Of a stretch of 64,000 nucleotides of DNA, positions 35,501 through 45,046 are shown piece after piece. The notes beneath the pieces were generated by a model. The model was not told where the DNA came from, made no database searches, and was given only the letters and a program-made list of their open reading frames with translations. Position 1 is the stretch's first letter; every line of letters begins with the position of its first letter. This DNA is from Phaeobacter sp. 11ANDIMAR09 (GTDB lineage Bacteria; Pseudomonadota; Alphaproteobacteria; Rhodobacterales; Rhodobacteraceae). The DNA lies in contig NZ_LIKT01000008.1 in the NCBI RefSeq assembly GCF_001294455.1, positions 124,001 to 188,000 on the forward strand, written 5' to 3'. Both the position numbers and the translations under genes were made by a program.

Positions 35501-35799
35501 CCATCAACCCGGACTGGGCCAGCGCGATGATGAACCATGGCTTTCGGGGCGGGGCGGAGATCGCCGCGACCCTTGACCACATGGCCGCCTTTGCCCATCT
35601 GGCCCAGGTGGTGCCCGCGCATCTGTTTGATCTCTATTTCGAGGCCACATTGGGACGCGAGGACCTGGTTGCATTCCTCGAGGCTGAAAACCCGGCGGCC
35701 CTGCAGGCCATGCGGGATCGTTTTAACGCCCTGGCCGAGGCCGGCCTTTGGGCCAGCCGCCGTAATTCGATTATCGCCGCTCTGGAGGGCGCCCTATGA
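32554..35799 (+). CDS. cobN: Cobaltochelatase subunit CobN
   Basis: 1081 residues, the large subunit that inserts cobalt into hydrogenobyrinic acid a,c-diamide together with CobS and CobT, which are not in this window. Family blocks are visible: LVLSTYPGKGYNLAHAVGLD (about 371-390), HIGAHGTLEWLPGKAVALS (about 526-544) and YGEGLHIFG. It is somewhat shorter than the best-known CobN. A TTG at 32545 is in frame; the ATG at 32554 gives the usual MHVVFRESHG start. The stop overlaps the cobG start (ATGA). Confidence 0.93.
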   Translation: MHVVFRESHGLDQTDTPQDLGQTPADLVALSFSDSDLGAFAAGWHRAEGKLPSLRLANLVALKHPLSVDTYAEQTLEGVKGILVRLIGGESYWSYGLATLQDLARRKGIALAILPADGREDPRLDELSTLPVSTLRRLQALCDAGGAVAAQAALAQLALAAGLYAGPVIGLKSTPNHGFYDPDKGVLADLPKQDRPLVLVSFYRSYLTAADTAPVDALITELRGRGYAAYGVFAASLKAPEAATWLRATLPALAPSAIINATAFSAQGTDGSASPLSATGCPVFQVALSTARKKDWAEAARGLSPADLAMHVVLPEVDGRILTGVISFKAPGKKDPDLQYSRFAHRAQPDRISAVVDRVEGWLRLSTLENANKRLVLVLSTYPGKGYNLAHAVGLDALASCAEILKSLADQGYDAPSAGDLGPRLLDEQLTVPLAAYRQAVNALPETLRQPLFEAWGEPTEDPDCQDGAFHFKALRAGKVLIALQPERGEVKTRIDDYHDLERTPRHAYVAFYLWLQQEIDALVHIGAHGTLEWLPGKAVALSQDCWPEALTGPLPVAYPFIVNDPGEAAQAKRRIGAVTLGHLPPPLAQTNLPEGMARLESLLDEYSTADGLDPNRRDRLIDDIRTEAQGTGVEADLGLTPDSSAAEAITRIDAFVCDIKESQYGEGLHIFGTGESGENERAGLMAALNGKMVAPGPSGSPFRGRADVLPTGRNLFTTDPRAVPSRAAQAQGVKLAEELLRRHLQDHGDWPQGLVIDLWGSATMRTAGEEFAMALHLAGLAPKWDEGSERVSGFEVLPLTLLGRPRIDVTLRVSGLFRDVFPGLAQMFETAAAALSAREETRADNPYLSQSPRVFGPKPGQYGLSMGAHIEDYSEAARAAAGEAWLTASSHAIDAKGDISEAREALEDRLKTADSFVHLQDLPETDVLVASDYAAHEAGFAAAMARIGLAAPALYHLDATRPDRPQARSLGEEIARVTRARAINPDWASAMMNHGFRGGAEIAATLDHMAAFAHLAQVVPAHLFDLYFEATLGREDLVAFLEAENPAALQAMRDRFNALAEAGLWASRRNSIIAALEGAL

Positions 35800-36968
35800 G
35801 CCCCCAATCGTCGCCCACCTCACCCAAAGTCTATGGCTGGTGTCCTGGCGCCCTGCGTCCGATGATGTCGGGGGATGGCCTGGTAGTCCGTATTCGCTCG
35901 CCTCTGGGTCGGCTGAGCCAGACCCAGGCCAGCGCCATTGCAGACATGTCGCGCATATATGGCAACGGGTTGATTGACCTCTCGGCACGGGCAAACCTGC
36001 AGCTGCGCGGCATCTCCCCCGATGGCCATGGCGCCGTGATCGCGGGCCTGAAGGAGCTTGGGCTTTTGGATCAGGATGCCGCAGCGGAAAGCCGCCGCAA
36101 CATCTTGCTCGCCCCTTTCTGGCGCGCAGGCGATGCCAGCCATGTGATCGCAAGCAGATTGGAAAGCGCCCTGCGGGCTGCAGAGGATCTGGCACTGCCT
36201 GGAAAATTTGGCTTTGTGGTTGATGCGGGCGCAAGCCCGCTCTTGCAAGGCTGCCCCGCAGATATCCGAATTGAGCGCAGCGGAAGCGACATTCTTCTGG
36301 TCGCCGATGGAGCCCAGGTCGGACAGCCGGTAACGGTTGAGACTGCAGCTGACAAAGCCATAGAGCTGGCGCGCTGGTTTCTGCAACAGGGCGGCGCGAT
36401 CAACGGGCGCGGCAGAATGCAGGCTCTCCTTGCGCGCCGCGCAGCCCCGGCCGCGCATTCCTCGTCGCGGGGCACCAGCGCACCTCAGCCCCCGTTAGGT
36501 CAGACAGCCCTCGGCCAGCTTGTCGGCCTAGAGTTCGGCCAGATCACCGCTGAAACCTTTGCCACCCTGGCAGAAATCGCCCCCCTCCGCCTGACCCCCT
36601 GGCGCATGCTTCTGGTCGAGGGGGCGCGTGACATCGCCCCTCTGCCCGGGGTGATCCTAGACGCGACAGATCCGCGCCTGCAGGTGCGCGTTTGCACCGG
36701 AGCCCCCGGTTGCCTGCAGGCGCTTTCTTCCACCCGCGAATTGGCGCGAGATCTGGCCCCGCATGTCCCAGAGGGGCAAGTCTTGCACGTTTCGGGATGC
36801 GCCAAGGGCTGCGCCCATCCCGGCCCCGCACCGCTGGTTCTGACCGCCACAGCCTGTGACACTTTTGATCTGATCCACCATGGCAAGGCCAGTGATCTGC
36901 CGTTAAGACAAACCCTAAGTGCCGGCGCCCTGCGCGCCGCCCCCGAAACCCTGACAGAGGGCAGCTGA
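35796..36968 (+). CDS. cobG: Precorrin-3B synthase (O2-dependent)
   Basis: 390 residues. A sulfite/nitrite-reductase-like protein with the four [4Fe-4S] ligands Cys300, Cys306, Cys335 and Cys339. CobG uses O2 to hydroxylate precorrin-3A, which marks this pathway as the aerobic (late cobalt insertion) route. The start overlaps the cobN stop by four bases. Residues about 215-232 (a Ser/Pro/Arg-rich linker) look poorly conserved. Confidence 0.92.
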   Translation: MSPQSSPTSPKVYGWCPGALRPMMSGDGLVVRIRSPLGRLSQTQASAIADMSRIYGNGLIDLSARANLQLRGISPDGHGAVIAGLKELGLLDQDAAAESRRNILLAPFWRAGDASHVIASRLESALRAAEDLALPGKFGFVVDAGASPLLQGCPADIRIERSGSDILLVADGAQVGQPVTVETAADKAIELARWFLQQGGAINGRGRMQALLARRAAPAAHSSSRGTSAPQPPLGQTALGQLVGLEFGQITAETFATLAEIAPLRLTPWRMLLVEGARDIAPLPGVILDATDPRLQVRVCTGAPGCLQALSSTRELARDLAPHVPEGQVLHVSGCAKGCAHPGPAPLVLTATACDTFDLIHHGKASDLPLRQTLSAGALRAAPETLTEGS

Positions 36969-36969
36969 C

Positions 36970-37599
36970 ATGCTCCACACCTATGAGACCAATGGCGCTG
37001 CGATCTATGCAGAGAGCTTTGCCACCATCCGCGCCGAAGCCAATCTGGACCGGTTCAACAAAGATGAGGAAAGCGTAGCCGTGCGCATGATCCATGCCGC
37101 AGGCATGGTTGGCCTCGAAGAGCACATTCGCTTTTCGCCCGGCATGGCGGAGAGCGCCCGCGCCGCCCTTGCCAAGGGTGGAGCAATCCTCTGTGACGCC
37201 CATATGGTCTCCGAAGGCATCACCCGTCCGCGACTGCCCGCCAATAACGAGGTGATCTGCACCCTGCGCGACACACGCGTCCCCGATATGGCCAAGGAAA
37301 TGTCCAACACCCGTTCGGCTGCGGCACTGGAGCTCTGGCGCCCGAAACTGGAAGGCTCGATTGTGGCCATTGGCAATGCGCCTACCGCCCTGTTTCACCT
37401 GCTGAACATGCTGAAAGACCCCAGCTGTCCTCGCCCCGCGGCCATCATCGGCTGCCCCGTGGGTTTTGTCGGCGCCATGGAATCCAAAGATGCATTGATG
37501 CAGGATCTGCCGGTACCCTCGATGATCGTCAAAGGTCGCCTGGGCGGCTCTGCCATCACCGTTGCCGCCGTGAACGCCCTGGCGAGCTGGAAAGAGTGA
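36970..37599 (+). CDS. cobH: Precorrin-8X methylmutase
   Basis: 209 residues. The characteristic block AVRMIHAAGMVGLEEHIRFSP (about 37-57) includes the catalytic His, and GNAPTALFHLL (about 136-146) and GCPVGFVGAMESK are family hallmarks. It moves the C11 methyl group to C12 and gives hydrogenobyrinic acid. One base separates it from the cobG stop. Confidence 0.95.
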   Translation: MLHTYETNGAAIYAESFATIRAEANLDRFNKDEESVAVRMIHAAGMVGLEEHIRFSPGMAESARAALAKGGAILCDAHMVSEGITRPRLPANNEVICTLRDTRVPDMAKEMSNTRSAAALELWRPKLEGSIVAIGNAPTALFHLLNMLKDPSCPRPAAIIGCPVGFVGAMESKDALMQDLPVPSMIVKGRLGGSAITVAAVNALASWKE

Positions 37600-37601
37600 G
37601 C

Positions 37602-38318
37602 ATGGGAAAAGTCATCTGTGCAGGCTTGGGGCCGGGCGATCCGGAGCTGATGAGCGTCAAGAGCTGGCGCGCCATTCAGGCGGCCCGCCATGTGGCCTAT
37701 TTCCGCAAAGAAGGCCGCAAGGGCCAGGCGCGGACTCTGGCGGATTCTGTCCTGCCTGAGGGTGTCACGGAACATGCCATGGAGTATCCCGTCACCACCG
37801 AGATCCATTTTTCGGATCCCGCGTACAATCGGGTGATGGCAGAGTTTTATGACGGCTGGGCCGAGACCCTAGCCGAAATCGCGCAGAGGGAGGATGTTGT
37901 CGTCCTGTGCGAAGGCGATCCCTTCCTTTATGGCTCCTACATGCATCTCTACACCCGGCTTCAGGGCCGCGCCGAGCAAGAGATCATCCCGGGCATCACC
38001 GGTATGTCTGGCTGCTGGACCGCCTCGGGCCAGCCGATCACCTGGGGCGATGATGTGCTGACCGTGGCCATGGCAACCCTGCCCGAAGATGAGCTGACAC
38101 GCCGGATCAAGGATACGGATGCGCTGGTCGTGATGAAGATCGGCCGCAACCTGCCCAAGCTGCGCCGCGCGCTGGAGGCCGCAGGCAAGGCGGATGACGC
38201 CTGGCTGGTAGAGCGCGGCACCATGCCCAGTCAAACCGTGCAAAAGCTAAGCGAGATCACCGGCGAGGTGCCCTATTTCTCAATCGTGCTGATCCATGGA
38301 CAGGGGCGCAGACCATGA
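37602..38318 (+). CDS. cobI: Precorrin-2 C20-methyltransferase
   Basis: 238 residues. A tetrapyrrole methylase with the N-terminal GLGPGDPELMSVKS motif and EGDPFLYGSYMHL (about 105-117). It uses S-adenosylmethionine to methylate C20, giving precorrin-3A. The ATG at 37602 lies three bases past the cobH stop; a GTG at 37596 that overlaps cobH is also possible. The stop overlaps the cobJ start (ATGA). Confidence 0.93.
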   Translation: MGKVICAGLGPGDPELMSVKSWRAIQAARHVAYFRKEGRKGQARTLADSVLPEGVTEHAMEYPVTTEIHFSDPAYNRVMAEFYDGWAETLAEIAQREDVVVLCEGDPFLYGSYMHLYTRLQGRAEQEIIPGITGMSGCWTASGQPITWGDDVLTVAMATLPEDELTRRIKDTDALVVMKIGRNLPKLRRALEAAGKADDAWLVERGTMPSQTVQKLSEITGEVPYFSIVLIHGQGRRP

Positions 38319-39076
38319 GCATCTCCAAAACCGGTTGGGTTAAGATCGCAGGCCTTGGCCCCGGCAATGAGGCGATGGTCACGACTCAGGTGCAGGATAT
38401 CATTGCCGAGGCCACAGATGTGGTCGGCTATATTCCCTATGTGAAACGCATCCCCGAACGTCCCGGACTGACACTGCATGCCACAGACAACCGGGTGGAG
38501 GTGGAACGCGCCACCCATGCGCTGGAGATGGCCGCTGCGGGCAAGCGTGTACTGGTGGTCTCTTCGGGCGATCCTGGCGTCTTTGCCATGGCCTCGGCCG
38601 TGTTTGAAGCGCTGGAGGTTGCGGACAGACTGGATTGGCTGGAGCTCGACATTCAGGTGTTGCCGGGCATCACCGCGATGCTGGCCGCCTCAGCCCGGAT
38701 CGGCGCGCCGATGGGACATGATTTTGCCGCCATCAACCTGAGTGACAATCTCAAACCCTGGAGCCTGATTGAAAAACGCCTGCGCCTAGCTGGTGAGGCA
38801 GGATTTGCCATGGGATTTTACAACCCGCGCTCAAAATCGCGCCCCCATCAATTTGCCCGCGCTTTGGAGATCCTGCGTGAAGCCTGTGGCGGCGAGACGC
38901 TGATTTCTTTTGCCCGCGATGTCTCCAAACCGGGTGAAACCATCACCACCGTCACCCTCAACGAGGCAACGCCCGAGATGGCAGATATGCGCACCGTGGT
39001 CATCGTCGGCAACCAGGACACTCGCCGCGTCGGCCCGCATGTCTATACACCGCGCTATGCGCGGGACGAGGGTTAA
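38315..39076 (+). CDS. cobJ: Precorrin-3B C17-methyltransferase
   Basis: 253 residues. The methylase motif GLGPGNEAMVT is at about 11-21 and SSGDPGVFAMASAVFE at about 85-100, with YNPRSKSRPHQ (about 169-179) typical of CobJ. It methylates C17 with ring contraction, giving precorrin-4. Its TAA overlaps the stop of the inverted cobK by four bases. Confidence 0.94.
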   Translation: MSISKTGWVKIAGLGPGNEAMVTTQVQDIIAEATDVVGYIPYVKRIPERPGLTLHATDNRVEVERATHALEMAAAGKRVLVVSSGDPGVFAMASAVFEALEVADRLDWLELDIQVLPGITAMLAASARIGAPMGHDFAAINLSDNLKPWSLIEKRLRLAGEAGFAMGFYNPRSKSRPHQFARALEILREACGGETLISFARDVSKPGETITTVTLNEATPEMADMRTVVIVGNQDTRRVGPHVYTPRYARDEG

Positions 39077-39813
39077 CCCGGGGTATGAAACAGCCAGGCC
39101 ATCACCTCAGCCACATCTCCGTAGATCTTGCGGGGCGGCACCTTGGGTCTGTCGATCATGATGATCGGCAGGTTGAGGGCGCGCGCGGCAGCGAGCTTGG
39201 CCGAGGCACCGCGTCCTCCAGCATTTTTGGACACCAGATGGGTGATGCCATGGCGCTGCAGCAACGCAAGATCCCCGGCCTCGTCAAAGGGGCCGCGCGC
39301 AATCTCCACACTGCAGTCGGGCAAGGGCAGCGCAGCTTCGGGTTCATCCACCAGACGCAACAGATAGTGATGCTGCGGCTTGGCGGCAAACTCCGCAATA
39401 TGCTGTTTGCCAATCGCCAAAAAGATCCGGGCGGCTTCCTCCGGCAAGGCCTGAACCGCCGCATCAATATCGGCGACACCCGTCCAGTCATCCCCCGGAC
39501 CTGGCCGCCAAGCCGGCCGTTCAAAAGCACACAGAGGCACCCCCGTCCGGGTGCAGGCCGCAACCACGTTGCAGCTCATCTGCGCCGCAAAGGGATGGGT
39601 GGCATCCACCACATGGCTGATGCCCTCCTCAAGCAGATAGTCCACCAGACCATCGACACCACCAAAGCCCCCTACCCGCATGGGCAACGGCTGTGCTACC
39701 GGGCTAGCGGTGCGTCCAGCATAGGAAAACACGGCTTCCTCGCCCACCTCAGCCAGGGCCCTGGCCAGTTTCGAGGCTTCGGTAGTGCCGCCCAAAACAA
39801 GGGTACGTGTCAT
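39073..39813 (-). CDS. cobK: Precorrin-6A reductase
   Basis: 246 residues. The NADPH-binding start LVLGGTTEASKLARAL is at 5-20, with VDATHPFAAQMS (about 80-91) and VSKNAGG (about 205-211) typical of CobK. It reduces precorrin-6A to 6B. It is the only minus-strand gene inside the cob operon: its stop overlaps that of cobJ by four bases and its ATG overlaps the cobL ATG head-to-head (39811-39813 and 39812-39814). Its own transcription must start inside cobL, and the riboswitch cannot control it in cis. Confidence 0.94.
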   Translation of the reverse strand: MTRTLVLGGTTEASKLARALAEVGEEAVFSYAGRTASPVAQPLPMRVGGFGGVDGLVDYLLEEGISHVVDATHPFAAQMSCNVVAACTRTGVPLCAFERPAWRPGPGDDWTGVADIDAAVQALPEEAARIFLAIGKQHIAEFAAKPQHHYLLRLVDEPEAALPLPDCSVEIARGPFDEAGDLALLQRHGITHLVSKNAGGRGASAKLAAARALNLPIIMIDRPKVPPRKIYGDVAEVMAWLFHTPG

Positions 39814-41020
39814 GTCTGATCCTACTCGCGCAACCGAAAAAGCCCCCTGGCTCACGGTGATTGGTCTGGGAGAGGATGGACTGGCGGGCCTCTCGAATGC
39901 AAGCCGCAATGCCCTTCAGGAGGCCGAGGTGATCTTTGGCGGGCCGCGTCATCTGGACCTGGTCGAGGCCGGTGCCCGTGGGCAGGCCTGGCCGGTGCCG
40001 TTTTCCACCGCACCGGTTCTGGAGATGCGAGGGCGCAGTGTTGTGGTTCTGGCCTCGGGCGACCCCTTTTGGCATGGAGCCGGCGGCTCACTGGTGGGGC
40101 AGCTGGAGCCCGGTGAATGGGTCTCTCACCCAGCCCCTTCCTGCTTTGCCCTGGCGGCGAACCGTCTGGGTTGGAAGTTGGAAGAGGTGCTTTGTCTTGG
40201 GCTCCACGCCGCCCCCTATGCCAAGCTCCTGCCGCTTTTGGGCCGAGGCACACGGGTGATCTGCACCCTGCGTGACGGAAAGGCTCCCGCAGAGCTGGCC
40301 AGCTGGCTTGTTGAAAACGGGCAACCAGATGCAAAACTTCATGTCATGGAACGGCTTGGCGGGCCCAAGGAACATTTGCGCCATGCCCTGGCTCAGGACT
40401 GGAAACTGCCGCAAGGGGAGGCCCCGGTCCTTATGGCCATCGAGGCCATGCGGCCCGGGCTGCCGCAGGCTGCGGGGCTGGCGGATAGGTATTTCGCCAG
40501 CGATGGCCAGATCACCAAACGCCCAATCCGCGCTCTGACCCTATCGGCCCTGGCGCCACGCCAGGGTGAGCTGCTCTGGGATATCGGCGGCGGCTCTGGC
40601 TCTGTCTCGGTCGAGTGGTGCCTGGCCGCGCGCAGTGCCCGCGCCCTGACCTTTGAACCCCGCGCCGAACGTCTGGAGAATATTCGCACCAATGCCGCGC
40701 GTTTTGGCTTGTCTCATCGCATGGCCGCCGTGCTTGGCAAAGCCCCGGAGGTGTTGACCGGCCATGAACTGCCCCACTGCGTCTTTATCGGCGGTGGCGG
40801 CTCTGAAGCCCTGCTAGATCACCTCTGGATGATCCTGCCCGAAGGCACCCGGATTGTGGCCAATGGGGTCACGCTGGAAACGGAAACCCTGCTGATGCAG
40901 GCCCATGCCCGCCTGGGTGGTCATCTGTTGAAGGCCGAGATCGCCGAGGCAGGCCCTCTGGGATCCATGCGCGACTGGCACCGTGCCCGCCCGGTGATCC
41001 AGTGGAGTGTCACCCGATGA
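39812..41020 (+). CDS. cobL: Precorrin-6B C5,15-methyltransferase (decarboxylating)
   Basis: 402 residues in two parts. The N-terminal half (about 10-205) is a tetrapyrrole methylase of the CbiE type ([13 protein letters not shown]), and the C-terminal half (about 225-400) is a CbiT-like Rossmann methyltransferase ([16 protein letters not shown] at about 254-269). The fusion catalyses both methylations and the decarboxylation to precorrin-8. The ATG at 39812 overlaps the cobK ATG; the stop overlaps cobE. Confidence 0.93.
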   Translation: MSDPTRATEKAPWLTVIGLGEDGLAGLSNASRNALQEAEVIFGGPRHLDLVEAGARGQAWPVPFSTAPVLEMRGRSVVVLASGDPFWHGAGGSLVGQLEPGEWVSHPAPSCFALAANRLGWKLEEVLCLGLHAAPYAKLLPLLGRGTRVICTLRDGKAPAELASWLVENGQPDAKLHVMERLGGPKEHLRHALAQDWKLPQGEAPVLMAIEAMRPGLPQAAGLADRYFASDGQITKRPIRALTLSALAPRQGELLWDIGGGSGSVSVEWCLAARSARALTFEPRAERLENIRTNAARFGLSHRMAAVLGKAPEVLTGHELPHCVFIGGGGSEALLDHLWMILPEGTRIVANGVTLETETLLMQAHARLGGHLLKAEIAEAGPLGSMRDWHRARPVIQWSVTR

Positions 41021-41394
41021 AGGTGGCTGGGATCGGATTTCGCGCCAGCGCGACGCTGGCAGACCTGCGTCAGGCTCTGGACCTGTTGCAGGTGCAGCCG
41101 GATGCGCTGGCCTCACTCCGAACAAAAGCCGCAGCCGAGCCTTTAATAACGCTCGCCACAGAGAGAGGGCTGCCCCTGATCGCCCTCGCCGAAGAAGATA
41201 TCGCCGGAGAGCAGACTCTGACCTGCTCGCCCCGGATCAAGGCACGCTTTGCCACCGGCTCCCTGGCCGAGGCCGCAGCGCTGGTTGGCGCACGACAGGC
41301 CCGGCCCGGCGCAGGCGCGCGCCTCATCGCCCCCCGAATTGTTACCGCGAATGGCCTGGCCACCGCGGCTCTTGCAGAAAGACTAGATCCATGA
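41017..41394 (+). CDS. cobE: CobE/CbiG C-terminal-like cobalamin biosynthesis protein
   Basis: 125 residues. [19 protein letters not shown] at about 3-21 is the CbiG C-terminal/CobE signature, as is the [19 protein letters not shown] end. The exact biochemical role of CobE in the aerobic pathway is not settled; the family binds corrin intermediates. ATGA overlaps on both sides join it to cobL and cobM. Confidence 0.87.
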   Translation: MKVAGIGFRASATLADLRQALDLLQVQPDALASLRTKAAAEPLITLATERGLPLIALAEEDIAGEQTLTCSPRIKARFATGSLAEAAALVGARQARPGAGARLIAPRIVTANGLATAALAERLDP

Positions 41395-42185
41395 CCGTTC
41401 ATTTCATTGGCGCCGGCCCTGGTGCCGCCGATCTCATCACACTGCGCGGGCGCGACCTGATTGCCGCCTGCCCGGTCTGCCTCTATGCCGGCTCGCTGGT
41501 GCCGGAGGCGTTGTTGCAGCACTGCCCGGATGGCGCCAAGGTGATCAATACCGCGGCCCTGTCGCTGGATGAAATCATCGCCCATATCAAAGCGGCCCAT
41601 GACGCGGGTCATGACGTGGCACGCCTGCATTCTGGCGATCTGTCGGTCTGGTCGGCCCTGGGCGAGCAGCTGCGCCGCTTGCGGACGCTGGGTATCCCCT
41701 ATGACGTCACCCCCGGCGTGCCCGCCTTTGCGGCTGCGGCCGCAGCACTAGGCTCCGAGCTAACCCTGCCAGGTGTGGCCCAATCGCTGGTGCTGACGCG
41801 GACCTCCGGCAAGGCCTCGGCGATGCCCGAAGGCGAAACGCTGGAGAACTTTGCCCGTACCGGGGCAACCCTGGCCATTCACCTGTCGGTGCATGTGCTG
41901 GAGGATGTGATTGCCCGACTGACCCCCAGCTATGGCGCCGAGTGCCCGGTTGCCGTGGTCTGGCGCGCCACCTGGCCGGATCAGAAGGTGGTCAAGGCAA
42001 CGCTTGCCACCCTAGAAGAGGCGACGGGCGGAATGCGCGGGCGCACCGCACTGATCTTGGTTGGCCCCGCGCTTGGCAATGAGGATTTTGACGAAAGCTG
42101 CCTTTACGCGCAGGATTACGACCGCCGCTACCGGCCACAAAGCGCCGATAGCCAATGGGCCAACTGGAGCGAAGGCGATGACTGA
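41391..42185 (+). CDS. cobM: Precorrin-4 C11-methyltransferase
   Basis: 264 residues. The methylase opening [16 protein letters not shown] (about 5-20), [17 protein letters not shown] (about 28-44) and [15 protein letters not shown] (about 80-94) identify CobM. It methylates C11, giving precorrin-5. It shares four bases with cobE and eight with cobB. Confidence 0.94.
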   Translation: MTVHFIGAGPGAADLITLRGRDLIAACPVCLYAGSLVPEALLQHCPDGAKVINTAALSLDEIIAHIKAAHDAGHDVARLHSGDLSVWSALGEQLRRLRTLGIPYDVTPGVPAFAAAAAALGSELTLPGVAQSLVLTRTSGKASAMPEGETLENFARTGATLAIHLSVHVLEDVIARLTPSYGAECPVAVVWRATWPDQKVVKATLATLEEATGGMRGRTALILVGPALGNEDFDESCLYAQDYDRRYRPQSADSQWANWSEGDD

Positions 42186-43494
42186 TTTTCCCAAAGGCTT
42201 GATGATCTCTGCCCCGGCCTCTGGCACCGGCAAGACCACGGTGATGCTGGGCCTGCTGCGCGCCCTGGCCGAGGATGGCCTGGCAGTGCAGCCCTATAAG
42301 AGCGGCCCCGACTATATCGACCCGGCCTTTCACCTGGCAGCCGCCAAGCGCCCCAGCTTCAACCTCGACACCTGGGCCATGGATGGCGGTCTGCTGGATG
42401 CGGTCGCCACACAGGCCGCCGGGGCCGAGATCTGCATCGGTGAAGGCTCCATGGGCCTATTCGACGGCGTTGCCACCCGGGGTCAATCCGGCTTTGGCTC
42501 ATCGGCGGAAACCGCCAAACGCATGGGCTGGCCGGTGGTGCTGGTGATCGACGTGGGCGGGCAGGCGCAGTCCGCTGCCGCCACCGCCCTGGGGTTCAAA
42601 TCCTATGACCCCGAGGTGCCCTTTGCCGGGGTGATCCTCAACCGGGTTGCCAGCCCGCGCCACGAGCGTCTGACCCGATTGGGGATGGAACGCGCCGGCG
42701 TCAAGGTCCTGGGCTCCCTGCCCCGGCGCGGAGATCTGGCCCTGCCCGAACGCCACCTGGGTCTCATTCAGGCGGTTGAGCACCCGGATCTGGAAGCGGC
42801 CATTACAGGCTATGCCAGCTTCCTGCGCGAACATGTGGACCTCGAAGCCATCAAGGCTGCGGCCCTGGGCGCATCGGCCCCCGCCGCCAGCGCCTTGCCA
42901 AAACCTCCCGCCCAGCGCATTGCCCTGGCGCGTGACGCGGCCTTTTCCTTTACCTATCCGCATCTGTTGACAGGATGGCGCAACGCCGGCGCCGAGATCC
43001 TGCCGTTTTCGCCGCTGGCGGATGAGGCCCCTGCAGCGGATGCCGATCTGGTCTGGCTGCCCGGCGGCTATCCAGAGCTGCATGGCGGCACATTGGCCGC
43101 CGCAGAGAAGTTCCGCGCGGGCCTGCGTAAACACGCCGAGACCAAGCCGGTGCATGGCGAATGTGGTGGCTATATGGCTCTGGGCGAAGCCTTGATCGAC
43201 AAAGAGGGCAACCGTCACCAGATGGCCGGCCTCTTGGGGCTGGTGACCTCATATGAAAAACGCAAGTTCCACCTGGGCTATCGTCGCGCCATTTTGCAGG
43301 CAGGTATGCCGGGCTTTGACAACGGTGCAGCGCTGCGCGGGCATGAATTCCACTATTCCACCATTCTGGATGAACCCGACGCCCCCTTGGCCAATGTCAT
43401 GGATGCGGATGGCAATCCGGTGCCCGAAACCGGATCGGTCAAAGGCCATGTCACCGGCACCTTCTTCCACCTGATCACCGGGGAACAGACATGA
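42178..43494 (+). CDS. cobB: Cobyrinate/hydrogenobyrinate a,c-diamide synthase
   Basis: 438 residues. The N-terminal ATP-binding domain has the P-loop variant [11 protein letters not shown] (about 11-21); the C-terminal glutamine amidotransferase domain (about 250-430) has [15 protein letters not shown] with the nucleophilic Cys. It amidates the a and c side chains, the last step before cobalt insertion in this pathway. Its start lies within the end of cobM, and its stop overlaps cobA. Confidence 0.94.
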   Translation: MTDFPKGLMISAPASGTGKTTVMLGLLRALAEDGLAVQPYKSGPDYIDPAFHLAAAKRPSFNLDTWAMDGGLLDAVATQAAGAEICIGEGSMGLFDGVATRGQSGFGSSAETAKRMGWPVVLVIDVGGQAQSAAATALGFKSYDPEVPFAGVILNRVASPRHERLTRLGMERAGVKVLGSLPRRGDLALPERHLGLIQAVEHPDLEAAITGYASFLREHVDLEAIKAAALGASAPAASALPKPPAQRIALARDAAFSFTYPHLLTGWRNAGAEILPFSPLADEAPAADADLVWLPGGYPELHGGTLAAAEKFRAGLRKHAETKPVHGECGGYMALGEALIDKEGNRHQMAGLLGLVTSYEKRKFHLGYRRAILQAGMPGFDNGAALRGHEFHYSTILDEPDAPLANVMDADGNPVPETGSVKGHVTGTFFHLITGEQT

Positions 43495-44240
43495 GCGGCT
43501 TTGTCAGTTTTGTGTCCTCCGGCCCGGGTGATCCGGAGCTGCTGACGGTCAAGGCGGTCAAGCGACTAGAGGCCGCCGATGCGGTGTTGTTTGACGATCT
43601 GTCGTCCGGCCCGATCCTGACCCATGCCCGTTCGGACGCGGATCTGGTGGGGGTGGGCAAACGCGCCGGACGCCCCTCGCCCAAGCAGGACCACGTCAGC
43701 CAACTCCTGGTGGACTACGCCCAAAGCGGGCTCAAAGTCGTGCGGCTGAAATCCGGCGACAGTGGCGTCTTTGGCCGCCTGGAAGAAGAGATCACCGCCC
43801 TGCGCGCGGCTGGCATCCCCTTTGAAATCGTCCCCGGTGTTACCGCCGCCTCTGCCGCCGCAGCTGCGGCCAATATCCCGCTGACCCGGCGTTTGACCGC
43901 ACGGCGGATGCAGTTCATCACCGGTCACGATGTCACCGGCGGCCTGCCCGATACACTGAACATGGCGGCGCTGGCTGATCCCGACGCCACCACCGTTGTC
44001 TATATGGGCAAGCGCACCTTTGCCGCCCTGGCCGAAAAGCTGGTGGAGGCGGGACTGCCAGCCCAAACCCATGCTCTGGTGGCCCTGGGGGTGTCGACAC
44101 CGGATCAGCAGCTCAGCTGCCACACGGTTGGCGATTTGCCCAAAGTGCTACGCGAGATGGAGACCACCGCTCCGGTGCTGATCCTCTATGGGCCCTTGGC
44201 AGACACCGACTTTCCACATCTGCCCGCAGGGGCCTCTTGA
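43491..44240 (+). CDS. cobA: Uroporphyrinogen-III C-methyltransferase
   Basis: 249 residues. The SUMT signatures are present: VSSGPGDPELLTVKAVKRLEAADAV split at about 6-30 and GKRAGRPSPKQDHVSQLLV (about 56-74). It makes precorrin-2, the branch point to cobalamin and sirohaem. It is a stand-alone methylase without the CysG dehydrogenase half. It sits near the end of the operon even though it performs the first step. Confidence 0.93.
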   Translation: MSGFVSFVSSGPGDPELLTVKAVKRLEAADAVLFDDLSSGPILTHARSDADLVGVGKRAGRPSPKQDHVSQLLVDYAQSGLKVVRLKSGDSGVFGRLEEEITALRAAGIPFEIVPGVTAASAAAAAANIPLTRRLTARRMQFITGHDVTGGLPDTLNMAALADPDATTVVYMGKRTFAALAEKLVEAGLPAQTHALVALGVSTPDQQLSCHTVGDLPKVLREMETTAPVLILYGPLADTDFPHLPAGAS

Positions 44241-44241
44241 G

Positions 44242-45009
44242 ATGTGCAACGCTGGTATTGAACTCTCCCTGATCGGCATTGGCACCGGCAACCCCGAGCA
44301 TCTTACGCTTGAGGCTGTGCGCGCCCTGAATGCGTTGGATCTGATCCTCATCCCCAACAAAGGCAGCGGCAAGGATGATCTCGCCGGGTTGCGACAGGCG
44401 ATCTGCGCCGATGTCATCCCCGCTCCGGGCCCCAAGATTGTGGAATTTGACCTGCCCCTGCGGGATCCGGCGATCAAGGACTACAAGGCCCGTGTTGATC
44501 ACTGGCACGATGCCATCGCCCAGGTCTGGATTGAGACCATTCGCTCGCATCTGCCTGAGGGTTCTGCTCGGGTTGGCTTTCTGGTCTGGGGCGATCCCTC
44601 GCTCTATGACAGCACCATGCGCATCGCTGAAAGGCTGAAATCCAAACAGGAGATTGCCCTAAAGGTCATCCCCGGCATCACCTCAATCCAGGCGCTGACA
44701 GCCGCCCATGCCATCCCGCTCAATGAGATCGGCGCGCCCTTTATCGTCACCACCGGGCGTCAGCTACGCGAAAACGGCTGGCCAGACAGCGCTGATACAG
44801 TGGTCATCATGCTCGACGGTGAATGTTCGTTCCAAGCCATTGACCCCACTGGGGTTGAGATCTGGTGGAGCGCCTATGCAGGCATGGAAAACCAAATCAG
44901 CGTTTCCGGGCCCCTGGCAGAGGTAACCGCCGAGATCATCGAGACCCGGGCCCAGGCCCGTGCGGACCATGGCTGGATCATGGATATCTACCTGCTGCGC
45001 AGATCCTGA
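44242..45009 (+). CDS. cobF: Precorrin-6A synthase (deacetylating)
   Basis: 255 residues. A tetrapyrrole methylase with LSLIGIGTGNPEHLTLEA (about 8-25) and LVWGDPSLYDSTMRI (about 113-127), the CobF type. It methylates C1 and removes the C20-derived acetyl group, giving precorrin-6A; it is found only in the aerobic route. It begins one base after the cobA stop and ends the operon. A long stem (ACCGGCCC / GGGCCGGT, 45013-45046) follows. Confidence 0.93.
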   Translation: MCNAGIELSLIGIGTGNPEHLTLEAVRALNALDLILIPNKGSGKDDLAGLRQAICADVIPAPGPKIVEFDLPLRDPAIKDYKARVDHWHDAIAQVWIETIRSHLPEGSARVGFLVWGDPSLYDSTMRIAERLKSKQEIALKVIPGITSIQALTAAHAIPLNEIGAPFIVTTGRQLRENGWPDSADTVVIMLDGECSFQAIDPTGVEIWWSAYAGMENQISVSGPLAEVTAEIIETRAQARADHGWIMDIYLLRRS

Positions 45010-45012
45010 ACC

Positions 45013-45046
45013 ACCGGCCCTGCGGCGCCTTCGCCGCTGGGCCGGT
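45013..45046. terminator. Convergent hairpin between cobF and the EamA gene
   Basis: CACCGGCCC-tGCGGCG-cctt-CGCCGC-tGGGCCGGT forms a long GC-rich stem three bases after the cobF stop and up to the EamA stop. There is no T-run, so its termination function is tentative. Confidence 0.5.
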
